A stretch of 64,000 bases of DNA, taken from the NCBI RefSeq assembly GCF_014174405.1, contig NZ_JACEGA010000001.1:928001-992000 (forward strand), written 5' to 3'. A model generated the notes under the pieces. That model had not been told where the DNA came from and searched no databases. It worked only from the letters and a program-made list of their open reading frames with translations. The stretch comes from Variimorphobacter saccharofermentans. GTDB taxonomy: Bacteria; Bacillota; Clostridia; Lachnospirales; Lachnospiraceae. The position numbers were made by a program, and so were the translations under genes. Below are positions 43,175-53,126 of the stretch, piece after piece (the first letter of the stretch is position 1; every line of letters starts with the position of its first letter).

Positions 43175-45043
43175 TTATGCTGATCTCTCAAATTGGGAAT
43201 TATAGAGGTTCGCGTAGAAGCCGCCCTTCGCCAGCAGCTCTTCGTGGTTACCCTGTTCTACAATATCACCTTCATTCATTACTAGTATTAAATCTGCGTC
43301 ACGGATGGTGGACAGTCGATGAGCGATTATAAAGCTGGTTCTTCCCTTCATCAAGGAGTCCATCGCTTTCTGTATCAGAATTTCTGTTCTGGTATCAACG
43401 GAGCTGGTTGCTTCGTCGAGAATCAATATCTTAGGGTCTGCTAAGATGGCACGGGCAATGGTTAACAGCTGCTTTTGCCCCTGGGATACATTTGTTGATT
43501 CTTCGTTGAGTACCATGTTATAGCTATCAGGGAGCGTCTTGATAAAGTGATGAACATGAGCCGCTTTAGCAGCATTGATAACCTCTTCGTCCGTTGCATC
43601 TAATTTACTATAGCGAATGTTATCCATGATGGTTCCATTGAAAAGCCAGGTATCCTGAAGAACCATACCGAATAGCTTTCGAAGATCACTTCGGTTAAAA
43701 TCCTGAATATTATGACCATCTATGAGAATTTCACCACTGTTAATATCATAAAAACGCATTAGGAGCTTAACCATAGTGGTTTTACCTGCACCGGTCGGAC
43801 CAACAATGGCAATTTTCTGTCCTTCCTCTATTTTGGCGCTGAAGTTCTTAATAATTATTTTATCCTCACGATATCCAAAATGTACATTTTTAAACTCAAC
43901 GTTACCCTTAAGTCCTTCAATGGATACCGGATTTTCTACTGTCTGAACTTCTTCCTCTTCCTCTAAGAATTCAAAAATACGTTCTGCTGCTGCAGCGGTA
44001 CTTTGAAACATGTTCGCAACCTGAGACAGCTGTGTGATTGGTTGTGTGAAGTTGCGGATATATTGGAAGAATGACTGTATATTACCGATTGTAATGCTGC
44101 CCTTAATGGCAAGATAACCACCCAGTATAGCGACTCCAACATAACCGAGATTTCCGACAAACGTCATGATAGGCATCATTAAACCGGATAAAAACTGTGA
44201 TTTCCATGCAGATTCATACAGCTTCTCATTCTTTTCATTAAACTCATTGATTGAGTCAGCCTCCTTGTTGAAGACCTTTACAATGGAATGACCGCCATAT
44301 ACTTCTTCTACCTGTCCGTTTACATGGCCCAGATACTCCTGTTGCTGCTTGAAGTATTTTTGTGATTTCTTTACAATCAAGCTTACAATCAATGCGGATG
44401 TGGGAAGCATTAATAGGGCAAGTAGTGTCATTGGAACACTGATTAATAGCATTGCAATGAATACACCGATAATGCTAACAATGGAGGTAACCAATTGATT
44501 TAGACTTTGGTTCATACTCATACCCAGTGTATCAATATCATTGGTAACTCTCGAGAGTACTTCACCATGGGAAGTAGTATCAAAGTAATTCATTGGCATT
44601 CTGTGTATTTTTTTCGATAATTCATCACGTAACCGGTAGGTCACTTTCTGTGATATTCCGGTCATGATAATACCCTGTATAAAGGAGAAGAGGGAGCTGG
44701 CTGCATATAAGCCGACCAGGAGTAATATGATTTTGCCAAGGGCATTGAAATTAATCCCATCGCCTCCGTTTATTTTACTCATAAGTCCATTTGCAATTTC
44801 GGTAACAGCATCACCTGAGATGGTCGGACCGATTACTGAGAATATGGTACTTCCGGCGGAGAAAATCAACATGATTAAAAAGCCGAATTTGTATCTTCCA
44901 AGCTTCTTTATAAGCTTTTTCATGCTTCCCTTAAAATCCTTCGCCTTTTCACCGGGCATCATACCGGGATGACCTCCACCGCCCATTGTTCGTTTTCTGT
45001 TGTCTGGCTTCCTATTTTCCTGCTTGATTTCTTCCTTACTCAT
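43175..45043 (-). CDS. ABC exporter half-transporter, catalytic partner
   Basis: About 622 residues: a six-helix ABC transmembrane domain (residues ~60-340), then an ATPase domain with Walker A VGPTGAGKTTMVKLL, signature VSQGQKQLL (degenerate from LSGGQ), Walker B ILILDEATSSVD with the catalytic Glu, and the His switch IAHRLST. The N-terminal ~45 residues are polar with a GGGG stretch. The start (ATG, GGAGGAG upstream) overlaps the stop of the preceding exporter gene by 8 bases. It pairs with that protein in a heterodimer: this partner supplies the intact catalytic Walker B and the altered signature, as in BmrC/D and TM287/288-type multidrug exporters. Confidence 0.88.
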   Translation of the reverse strand: MSKEEIKQENRKPDNRKRTMGGGGHPGMMPGEKAKDFKGSMKKLIKKLGRYKFGFLIMLIFSAGSTIFSVIGPTISGDAVTEIANGLMSKINGGDGINFNALGKIILLLVGLYAASSLFSFIQGIIMTGISQKVTYRLRDELSKKIHRMPMNYFDTTSHGEVLSRVTNDIDTLGMSMNQSLNQLVTSIVSIIGVFIAMLLISVPMTLLALLMLPTSALIVSLIVKKSQKYFKQQQEYLGHVNGQVEEVYGGHSIVKVFNKEADSINEFNEKNEKLYESAWKSQFLSGLMMPIMTFVGNLGYVGVAILGGYLAIKGSITIGNIQSFFQYIRNFTQPITQLSQVANMFQSTAAAAERIFEFLEEEEEVQTVENPVSIEGLKGNVEFKNVHFGYREDKIIIKNFSAKIEEGQKIAIVGPTGAGKTTMVKLLMRFYDINSGEILIDGHNIQDFNRSDLRKLFGMVLQDTWLFNGTIMDNIRYSKLDATDEEVINAAKAAHVHHFIKTLPDSYNMVLNEESTNVSQGQKQLLTIARAILADPKILILDEATSSVDTRTEILIQKAMDSLMKGRTSFIIAHRLSTIRDADLILVMNEGDIVEQGNHEELLAKGGFYANLYNSQFERSA

Positions 45044-47279
45044 AAGCCAACTCCTCCTTTGACAATTGGGAAGCTGCAATCTGTTGATATACTTCACAAT
45101 TCTTTAAAAGCTCTTTATGGGTTCCTTTGCCAACGATGCGCCCGTCATTCAATACAAGAATCTGCTCAGCATTCATAATGGTACTGATTCTTTGAGCGAC
45201 GATAATTACGGTACTATCCGATAGTTCGCTCTTCAGGGTTTTACGAAGAGCCGCATCGGTCTTATAATCTAATGCAGAAAAGCTGTCATCAAAAATATAG
45301 ATTTCCGGATTTCTGGCAATCGCTCTTGCAATGGATAGACGTTGCTTCTGTCCACCGGATACATTGGTGCCGCCTTCTGAAATAGATGCCTCGTATCCCT
45401 CCGGTTTCGTATTAATAAATTCCTCTGCCTGTGCAATCCTTGCCGCTTTTTTCATAAATTCATCAGCAATATCGGGATTACCAAACTTGATGTTGGACTC
45501 AATGGTTCCACTAAAAAGTACACCCTTTTGAGGAACAAAGCCAAGCTTTTCGCGCAACTTATGTTGCTTTATTTTTGTGATATCGGTTCCGTCTATTAAT
45601 ATTGTACCCTGGGTTGCATCATAAAACCGAGGGATCAGATTAATCAGAGTTGATTTTCCACTTCCGGTGCTACCAATAATAGCAGTAGTCTGCCCGGGCT
45701 TTGCGATAAAGCTGATGTTGGACAGTACATCCTCCTCCGCATTCGGGTAACGGAAAGAAACATCACGAAATTCCAAAACTCCTTTTATCTTATCGTTAAG
45801 GGCTGCTTCCTCTACCGGATCCTGTATGGATATCTTTGTTGATAAAAGCTCATCCACACGGGCAGCAGATACAGAAGCTCTGGGAAGCATAATGGATAAT
45901 AGGGAAAGCATTAAAAATGAAATAATAATTTGCATAGCATAGGATATAAATGCAATCATATCACCAAGCTGCATTGTTCCTACATCGATTTTATCAGCAC
46001 CAACCCAGATGATTAATACTACAATCAGGTTCATAATGAGCATAATTGCGGGCATCATAATGGTCATAGTGCGGTTAACAAATAGATTATTTTTAGTCAG
46101 ATCGGTATTGGCTTTATCAAACCGCTTTTCCTCATGCTCTACCGTACTGAAGGCGCGGATTACCGGAAGTCCGGTCAAAATTTCTCTTGTAACCAGGTTG
46201 ATACGGTCAGTCAGTTTGGGTATTAATTTAAATTTTGGCATCGCTATCACCATTAATAAACCAATTAACAGAAATAGAGCGCCTACGCCAAGTATTAAAA
46301 TCCATGACATGGAGGTATTCGTATTGAGAACCTTTATGATACCGCCAATTGCCAGAATGGGGGAGTATACAACAATACGGATTAACATAACCAGCATATT
46401 CTGAATATTCTGGATGTCATTGGTGCTGCGGGTGATCAGGGAAGCGGTAGAGAATTGATCCATCTCTTTGTGCGAGAAGGACAAAACCTTCTGAAAGACA
46501 TCTTTTCGCAGATCTCTTCCCATTTTAGCAGCTATTCTGGAGCTGAGCAAGGATACCAGGATTGTGGCAAGCATTCCTAAGAAGGCCAGCCCGATCATTT
46601 TTGCACCCACAGTAAGAATGTATTCGGTCTGCATCTTATGAACATTAACCCCGATCGCATCATACTCGGCCTTTACATAGGCGATAGCGGATTGTTCTAT
46701 AATCATATCCGGCATTTTGGATAACTGCTCCCGGATACCAGCAATCATTTGTGTTCTGCTTTCTTCCGGTAGCATAGGAAGTATATCAAAAATAGTTGTT
46801 CCCTCCTGAATCATTCCGGGTGGAAAAGAGTCATAGATTTTTGACTGCATTTGAACGGAGGATTCTTCCTCACTTTCGAAAAAGAGTAAGAGGGTAGAGG
46901 GGAAGATCAGATTGTCGGAAAGCAATTCCTTATCTTTACCATCCCATTTATATAATTCTTCAGAACTTATTAACGGATACTTCTTCTCATACTCGGTCAG
47001 CTCTTTTTGGCTGAGGTCGGAAGTGTTAATTAATGTATAATGAGGAAGTATAGCTTGCTTTTCATCCTCGGTCATTAGTAAGGTCATTCTATCCAGCTCT
47101 GTTTTACGTATTACGGCGGGAACACCGCTGTCAATTCCGCTTTTAACAATACCTACATTTACGATATCTGACGTATATGAGGGTAGAGCTAAATCAGTAT
47201 AAGCCTGTATTACAAGTAAGACAATAACGATAAGCAGTGCTATACTCGATTTTTTTAAAAACTTAATTAGCTTTAACAT
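45036..47279 (-). CDS. ABC exporter half-transporter with large extracellular domain
   Basis: 747 residues. A ~170-residue extracytoplasmic insert (about 40-215) lies between TM1 and TM2, then five more helices and the ATPase domain: Walker A IGSTGSGKSTLINLIP, intact signature VSGGQKQRLSI, and Walker B IYIFDDSFSALD, where Asp replaces the catalytic Glu. This degenerate site, with the canonical partner encoded next, marks an asymmetric heterodimeric exporter. The size of the insert recalls BmrD-like subunits. Controlled with marR 50 bp upstream. Substrate unknown, probably hydrophobic drugs or peptides. Confidence 0.88.
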   Translation of the reverse strand: MLKLIKFLKKSSIALLIVIVLLVIQAYTDLALPSYTSDIVNVGIVKSGIDSGVPAVIRKTELDRMTLLMTEDEKQAILPHYTLINTSDLSQKELTEYEKKYPLISSEELYKWDGKDKELLSDNLIFPSTLLLFFESEEESSVQMQSKIYDSFPPGMIQEGTTIFDILPMLPEESRTQMIAGIREQLSKMPDMIIEQSAIAYVKAEYDAIGVNVHKMQTEYILTVGAKMIGLAFLGMLATILVSLLSSRIAAKMGRDLRKDVFQKVLSFSHKEMDQFSTASLITRSTNDIQNIQNMLVMLIRIVVYSPILAIGGIIKVLNTNTSMSWILILGVGALFLLIGLLMVIAMPKFKLIPKLTDRINLVTREILTGLPVIRAFSTVEHEEKRFDKANTDLTKNNLFVNRTMTIMMPAIMLIMNLIVVLIIWVGADKIDVGTMQLGDMIAFISYAMQIIISFLMLSLLSIMLPRASVSAARVDELLSTKISIQDPVEEAALNDKIKGVLEFRDVSFRYPNAEEDVLSNISFIAKPGQTTAIIGSTGSGKSTLINLIPRFYDATQGTILIDGTDITKIKQHKLREKLGFVPQKGVLFSGTIESNIKFGNPDIADEFMKKAARIAQAEEFINTKPEGYEASISEGGTNVSGGQKQRLSIARAIARNPEIYIFDDSFSALDYKTDAALRKTLKSELSDSTVIIVAQRISTIMNAEQILVLNDGRIVGKGTHKELLKNCEVYQQIAASQLSKEELAYE

Positions 47280-47329
47280 GTCAGATTCCTTTCTTGTTCT
47301 TGTTACTTTTCATGTATTTCTATAGAAGT

Positions 47330-47770
47330 CTAAGACTTGCTATCAGAATTACGAAGGTTCGATTTCATTTTTTCTAATAAGTGGTTAAAGGTTTGCAGCT
47401 CTTCATCACTGAAGCCGGTAAACAATTGTTCAAACATGGATATCAGAAATCGCTCTGCATGTTCCGCAAAATGCTTCCCTTCCGGTGTAAGATAGACACG
47501 CATGACCCGCTTATCTGTTGAATCGGGGACCCGATACACATAATGGTTGGCTTCCAGCTTATTCAGCATTCCCGTAATTGTTGCAGCGGTAACATGGGTT
47601 TTCTCTGACAGATCTTTTTGTGTAATTCCTTCGTGATGTTTGATCAGGGATAACAACTTAGGCTGCCCTGGGTAGAAATTCATATTATTCATCTTTTGAT
47701 AGGATTTTTGATGTATTGTTTTATAAACCTGTGACAGAGATTCAATGAGCTGCTTTACACTCGGCTCCAT
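47330..47770 (-). CDS. MarR-family transcriptional regulator
   Basis: 146 residues with the winged helix core: GITQKDLSEKTHVTAATITGMLNKLEANHYVYRVPDSTDKRVMRVYLTPEGK (the DxRxxxxxLT wing). First gene of a minus-strand unit followed by both exporter genes. GGAGG lies upstream of the ATG. A TTAGGTGCCTAA dyad lies just downstream of the -10 box of its promoter, so it is probably the exporter's repressor, released by drug binding. Confidence 0.9.
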   Translation of the reverse strand: MEPSVKQLIESLSQVYKTIHQKSYQKMNNMNFYPGQPKLLSLIKHHEGITQKDLSEKTHVTAATITGMLNKLEANHYVYRVPDSTDKRVMRVYLTPEGKHFAEHAERFLISMFEQLFTGFSDEELQTFNHLLEKMKSNLRNSDSKS

Positions 47771-47811
47771 TCTTTCATACCTCCTTTCTGACTCATTTCA
47801 TACTAATACTT

Positions 47812-47823
47812 AGGTGCCTAATT
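47812..47823. promoter_or_regulatory. MarR operator candidate
   Basis: Perfect palindrome TTAGGTGCCTAA between the promoter and marR, covering about +3 to +14 of the transcript. Confidence 0.6.
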
Positions 47824-47832
47824 AAATCGTAT

Positions 47833-47860
47833 TATAACATATCAAACAATGTAGTCAATA
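47833..47860 (-). promoter_or_regulatory. marR-exporter promoter
   Basis: Minus strand TTGACT (47860-47855), 16-bp spacer, TATAAT (47838-47833). Confidence 0.65.
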
Positions 47861-47990
47861 TAAAAGAGGGTGAAAAATTGATGTAAATTATTAAATTATC
47901 ATAAAGTATAACCATTTGTAATCAATGTTTACCATATATGTTAAATCTTTATTATTACTTTTATTCGATAAAAGAAGGCTGTTTATATTT

Positions 47991-48135
47991 CAGGGGTTAT
48001 GACTTACCTCACATACAGACAGAAGGATACATTGCTGATTTCACATGTCTCAGGCGGACATATAAGTTCGCCTTATCCATATATAATCAGCAATGTGTTC
48101 TTCTGGCAGTGCATTATGGTAAGTCATAACCCCTG
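47991..48135. repeat. Family B palindromic repeat, copy 3
   Basis: Ends CAGGGGTTATGACTTACC and GGTAAGTCATAACCCCTG are exact complements. Inner marks CTCACATACAGACAGAAG (left) and CAGTGCATTATGG (right), same orientation as copy 1. Lies in the 400-bp gap upstream of the marR promoter; the rest of that gap is AT-rich without other elements. Confidence 0.85.
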
Positions 48136-48173
48136 AATTATGAAAAAGCATCATAACATATACCGACTAGATA

Positions 48174-49271
48174 TTATTTTAATTCTTCAAGAATCACCTC
48201 AAGCAGGGCGTCATTGCGCTCCGGTGTCATAAAGCAAAAACGAATAAATTTATTGTTTAAGAATGGGAAGGTGGAGCAATCCCGGATCATATATCCCTTA
48301 CGTATAGCGGCCTCAAAGATATCCATCGAGGTGACCTCATCCTTCAGAATTTTGATTAGGATGAAGTTTGCAGTAGGTGTATAGTAACGGAGATTATGAG
48401 AAGCACTTAATCGTTCGCAGACGCGATCACGCTCTTTGGCAATCAGGCTACGGGTTTCCTTGATATAATCCTCATCCTTGAACATGATCTCACCGGCAAT
48501 GGCAGCCAGACTGTTAATTGTCCATGGATTTTTCCTCTGATTCATTTCCTTAAGCAGGTCTGCATTTCCACAGATGGCATACCCTAGCCGTAGACCGGGA
48601 GCAGCGAAGAATTTTGAAATTCCGCGAAGGATTATAATGTTGTTATAGTAACTGGTAAGTGGAGCTGATGTAATCTTCTGAACATCCTCCGTGAATTCCA
48701 CATAGGTTTCATCCACCATCACAAAGATACCCTTTTGCTTACATATATCAAGAATCTTACGCATATCATTTCGGGCGATTGCAGTGGAGGTAGGATTATT
48801 CGGATTACAGATAACGAGAAGATCCACGTCCTGAGTCAGCTCCTTCTCAAGGGAGGTGATATTCAAGGCAAAATCATTCTCTTCCTCTAATCTATAATAG
48901 AGGGTACTGCCTCTTCCGAGAGAAACCTCTCTCTCATATTCGGAGTAGGTTGGTCCGATGATCAGTGCTTTTTTAGGATTTTTAATCTGAATAAAAAGAG
49001 AGATTAATTCAGTAGAGCCGTTTCCAACCAATACACTATCTACATCAGTATGAACATACTCTGCAATACACTTTCTGAGTGAGGTATAATCCCTGTCAGG
49101 ATAACTCATAATGGCATCAATTCGTTCAGATAAAGTCAAGCGTAGCTTCGGAGAGATGCCTAGAGGATTGACATTGGCAGAAAAGCTGATGATATCCTCC
49201 TTCTTAATCTTGTATATCTTCTCAATGGTTTCTAAATCGCTTCCATGAAAATGATCGGAATGTTTTATCAT
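48174..49271 (-). CDS. PLP-dependent aminotransferase (HisC/CobD-like)
   Basis: 365-residue fold-type I PLP enzyme. The N-terminus FHGSDLETIEKIYKIKKEDIISFSANVNPLGISP matches the HGGD...DFSxNxNPxGP opening of threonine-phosphate decarboxylase (CobD) and histidinol-phosphate aminotransferases. VGNGSTELI, ICNPNNPTSTAI, MVDETYVEF (PLP-pyridine Asp) and LRGISKFFAAPGLRLGY with the Schiff-base lysine are present. No cobalamin or histidine genes nearby, so the substrate is open; CobD-like is the better match at the N-terminus. Monocistronic between a family B repeat and a divergent cluster. Confidence 0.82.
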   Translation of the reverse strand: MIKHSDHFHGSDLETIEKIYKIKKEDIISFSANVNPLGISPKLRLTLSERIDAIMSYPDRDYTSLRKCIAEYVHTDVDSVLVGNGSTELISLFIQIKNPKKALIIGPTYSEYEREVSLGRGSTLYYRLEEENDFALNITSLEKELTQDVDLLVICNPNNPTSTAIARNDMRKILDICKQKGIFVMVDETYVEFTEDVQKITSAPLTSYYNNIIILRGISKFFAAPGLRLGYAICGNADLLKEMNQRKNPWTINSLAAIAGEIMFKDEDYIKETRSLIAKERDRVCERLSASHNLRYYTPTANFILIKILKDEVTSMDIFEAAIRKGYMIRDCSTFPFLNNKFIRFCFMTPERNDALLEVILEELK

Positions 49272-49526
49272 TGTACTACCCCTTTCGATACAGTACAGCC
49301 TGGCAGAATTTCCGACAAGGATGGGACAAGCATATCCATAGTCGGTATAATTGCCTATTTATATATATACTGGATTTTTTTTGTTGATTGAATTATAATT
49401 ATTATAGCTTATTTTTATCAAAATGCAATCATTCATATACCAAAGAGTGTTCGAGGGTTTAGGTATTGCCATATTATGTGATTACAGATGCAAACTGCGT
49501 TGAAATAATTTACCTGGGGTGATTAT

Positions 49527-52500
49527 TTGAGGGAGAAGATTGAGCGCTTTTCAAAGGGGAAATATGATTTCGAACAGCCACAATTACAGCTATCGACAGA
49601 AGAGATCAGTATTACTGTCGAGACTGGTAAAGTATATGAGGGCAGCTTCACGATTGGAAACACAGCCGGGAGAGTGATGAAGGGAGTTGTTTACTCCTCA
49701 AGTCGTTTGCTGGTTTTACAGGAGGCTTCTTTTGGTGGAGCAGAAAACCTAATACATTACCGCTTTAATGCTGTTTATTTAAAAGCTGGAGAGACGCATA
49801 AGGGAGAGCTTCATGTGGTTAGTGACTGTGGAGAATCAACTATTCCGTTTATAATACAGACAGAAGTACCCTATTGCATGACCTCCTTAGGTAAGACAAA
49901 GGATCTATTCCAGTTTACCAATCTGGCAAGAATGGACTGGTCGGAGGCGAAAAAGGTTTTCCGCTCGGAAGATTTTGAACGCATCTTTTTAAGCAATGAG
50001 GACCGGTACCGTTTTATATATCAAAAATTAATCAAAAATATCTCGACCAGTCAAGCACTGGAAGAGTTTCTGATAACCATCCATAAAAAATCACCAATTC
50101 GCCTTAATATCGATAAAACATATGCGGAGTATCAGGTAAAGAATGAAAGCTTCCTGGACAAACTGACCTTAACAAAGGATCACTGGGGTTACTCTGAAAT
50201 CAGAGTCCATACGGATGCGCCCTTTATAGAACTAGAGCAGAAGTTCCTGTGGGCGGACCGCTTTATCGGGAACACCTATCAGATGTTTTATCGGATAAAT
50301 GCAGAGAAATTAAAGCCGGGAAATCATTTTGGACATATCTGGATTACTACTGCCTATCAGACAATTCAAGTTTCGATTCAATGTAAATGCAGTCATGAAG
50401 ATGGTGCAGAGAATCGTCCATATGATGTCAAATACTCAGAGTATGCTTTAATCGAGAATTATTTACATTTTCGGTTAAATCGTATTGATCTGGTAAAGTA
50501 TTTAGAGAATACGGAAGATATCATGAATGAGATACCGAGCGGACAGAATGAATTTATGAAATTTCTGCTGAAACTCCATATGGCGATTCTATCCGGTAAG
50601 CGAAAGCAGGCGGAGAATCTGTTATCCTCCCTGCCAGAGGATGAAACCATAAGAAAGGAACAATCCATACCAGAGTATTGTGCTTATCTATATCTGATTG
50701 CTCTATATCGTAAGGAGGAAGCTGTAACCGATCATGCAGCGCAGACTATCCGTAAATATTATGAGAACGGTTATAATGATTGGAGCATTCTATGGTTTTT
50801 ATTATATACAGATAAGCGATATGAGAAAAACAAGGAACAGAAGCTGTTAGACATTAAAGAGCAATTTGAATTAGGCTGTCACAGTCCGATTCTGTATTTT
50901 GAAGCAGTGCAGATCTATAATGAGGAGCCATTTTTACTTCTGGAATTAACACAATTCGAGATACAGACAATTAATTTCGGTATAAGAAATTACATGATAT
51001 CTCAGGAGACTGCGCTACAATATGCCTATCTGACCAATAAGAGAAAGACCATGCACCCGCTCCTATATCGTGGATTGACGAGACTATACGACGAGTACGA
51101 TACGAAGGAGATATTATCCGCAATTTGCTGTATGCTGATCAAGGGTTTTAAGCGTTCTGAGAAGTATTTTCATTGGTACCGTCTTGCAGTAGAGGCCCAG
51201 CTTCGCATCACAGAATTATATGAATACTATATGTATACGGTAAGCGATACGATGCAGGAAATGCTGCCTCAACCGATTTTACTGTATTTTATTTATAATA
51301 GTTCACTAAATGACAGTAAAAAGGCGTTTCTGTATGCCAATGTGGTAAAGTATAAGGACAAAATAGATAACATCTATCATTCTTATTATAAACAAATGGA
51401 GCTGTTCAGTTTTCGGATGCTGGAGGCACATGAAATAAACCGTAACTTAGCAGTTTTATATCAGGAGTTTGTGCTAGGACGACCGCTTACTTCTGAATTG
51501 GCAAAGCATTTACCCTATGTGATATACCGATATGATCTGGAATGCAGTAATCCCAATATAGTCAGCGTTACCGTAGCCCATAGGGAGCTTAATATTCAGG
51601 ATACGGTACCGATTATACAAGGAAAAGCACAAATTGATCTGTATACAAAGAGTGCAGAGCTCTTCTTCCAGGATAGCCATGGAAATCGATATGTGGAATC
51701 AATTCCACATACTACAACGGCGCTGATAAATACAGAGGAGATTGAAGGGAATCTTCTTCCTTATAGCAATCATCCGAAGCTATTACTTCATTTGTTTGAT
51801 CGATATCAAGACTATCGGATTGTTAACAAGAATGCTATACTGCTCCGCAAGAAGGTTCTGGAGATGGAGGGCCTGGCAGAAGAGTACTATACGGAATGCT
51901 TGCAAGCATTGATTGAGTATTATTATGAGAATTATGATGATGAGCTACTGGAATATTATTTAAGAAAGCTTGATTTGAGAAAAGTCCGACCATCAGAGCG
52001 TAATCAGTTTTTGGAGATGATGGTAATTCGTTCCTGCTATGACAAAGTGCTCGAGGCCTTTGACGAATTTGGTTACGAAGGCATCTCGATTAACAGATTA
52101 TTAAAGCTTTGTTCCGGATGGATAATCTCACCAGCAGACCAAATGCAGCAGGAACTCATCCTTTCCTTAGGCTATTATATCTTTTCTCAAGGAAAATATG
52201 ACATCGCCATACTTCAATATCTAATACAGCACTATCAGGGAGCATTAAAGGATATGATTCACCTGTGGCAGGCGGGTAGATCCTTTGAGCTACCGACTCA
52301 TAGCCTGGATGAGCGACTGATTACACAGATGCTGTTTACAGAATCAGAACTGGAATATAGCTATAGTGTATTTCTTTCTTACTACAAAGGAATATCTAAT
52401 CATACTCTGGTTAGGGCATTTCTTTCGTATTTTGCATTTTGCTATCTGGTACATGACCGGGCGATTGCTGTAGAGCTGTTTCCGATTATGCGTAGGGAGC

Positions 52501-53075
52501 TGAATTACGAAGAGAATGATATTTGTCTGGCAGCTTGGCTAAAATATCAGAGCTCAAATCAAAATCTTACTGAGAACGAACGGATTTATGTGGAATTCAG
52601 TATACAACGATTGGTTCGTAAGGGGATTAAGCTTTGGTTCTTCCAAAACTATAGCAGTATAGTTACCCTGCCGGAACAGATTCGAAACAGATATTTCATT
52701 CTATATAGAGGTAATCCAAAGTATAAGGTATATCTTCATTATCGAATCGTCAGTGATAAGGAACAGGATTATATTACAGAGAGATTACCTAACACGTTTC
52801 TTGGAATTCACAGCAAGGAAATAATTCTGTATCATAATGAGGTGTTAGAGTATTACATTACCCAGGAGACTGCTGAGGGTGAAATTGAAACACAACACAC
52901 AGAAATCCGGTTTTATTTCGATGATAAGGAGAAGGAGATTTCTCATTATGCTCATATTAACCGTATCCTGAAAGCAATTGAAGCTCAGGATGATGTAGGT
53001 CTTATGGAGCTTATGATAGATTATGTACAACAGGAGCATATAATTTCGGCTTGTTTTGAGCCCATCCTATTATAA
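49527..53075 (+). CDS. Giant beta-sandwich / helical-repeat protein (DUF5717-like)
   Basis: 1,182 residues; begins with TTG, GGGGTGA upstream. No signal peptide or membrane helix. Residues 1-125 form a beta-rich domain (LQLSTEEISITVETGKVYEGSFTIGNT ...), and a second beta-sandwich repeats near 205-295 (LTLTKDHWGYSEIRV ... GHIWITTAYQTIQVSIQCK). From about 310 to 980 the sequence is helical and TPR-like, rich in Tyr and Leu. The C-terminal part is beta again. It resembles what I recall as the DUF5717 family of Lachnospiraceae, function unknown. First gene of a four-gene cluster with an actin-like protein, so perhaps a cytoplasmic scaffold. Identity of the family is from memory. Confidence 0.65.
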   Translation: MREKIERFSKGKYDFEQPQLQLSTEEISITVETGKVYEGSFTIGNTAGRVMKGVVYSSSRLLVLQEASFGGAENLIHYRFNAVYLKAGETHKGELHVVSDCGESTIPFIIQTEVPYCMTSLGKTKDLFQFTNLARMDWSEAKKVFRSEDFERIFLSNEDRYRFIYQKLIKNISTSQALEEFLITIHKKSPIRLNIDKTYAEYQVKNESFLDKLTLTKDHWGYSEIRVHTDAPFIELEQKFLWADRFIGNTYQMFYRINAEKLKPGNHFGHIWITTAYQTIQVSIQCKCSHEDGAENRPYDVKYSEYALIENYLHFRLNRIDLVKYLENTEDIMNEIPSGQNEFMKFLLKLHMAILSGKRKQAENLLSSLPEDETIRKEQSIPEYCAYLYLIALYRKEEAVTDHAAQTIRKYYENGYNDWSILWFLLYTDKRYEKNKEQKLLDIKEQFELGCHSPILYFEAVQIYNEEPFLLLELTQFEIQTINFGIRNYMISQETALQYAYLTNKRKTMHPLLYRGLTRLYDEYDTKEILSAICCMLIKGFKRSEKYFHWYRLAVEAQLRITELYEYYMYTVSDTMQEMLPQPILLYFIYNSSLNDSKKAFLYANVVKYKDKIDNIYHSYYKQMELFSFRMLEAHEINRNLAVLYQEFVLGRPLTSELAKHLPYVIYRYDLECSNPNIVSVTVAHRELNIQDTVPIIQGKAQIDLYTKSAELFFQDSHGNRYVESIPHTTTALINTEEIEGNLLPYSNHPKLLLHLFDRYQDYRIVNKNAILLRKKVLEMEGLAEEYYTECLQALIEYYYENYDDELLEYYLRKLDLRKVRPSERNQFLEMMVIRSCYDKVLEAFDEFGYEGISINRLLKLCSGWIISPADQMQQELILSLGYYIFSQGKYDIAILQYLIQHYQGALKDMIHLWQAGRSFELPTHSLDERLITQMLFTESELEYSYSVFLSYYKGISNHTLVRAFLSYFAFCYLVHDRAIAVELFPIMRRELNYEENDICLAAWLKYQSSNQNLTENERIYVEFSIQRLVRKGIKLWFFQNYSSIVTLPEQIRNRYFILYRGNPKYKVYLHYRIVSDKEQDYITERLPNTFLGIHSKEIILYHNEVLEYYITQETAEGEIETQHTEIRFYFDDKEKEISHYAHINRILKAIEAQDDVGLMELMIDYVQQEHIISACFEPILL

Positions 53076-53126
53076 GTGGCATTTACCATAACGATATGAG
53101 CATGCGATAAGTGAGGTGGTGAAGGT

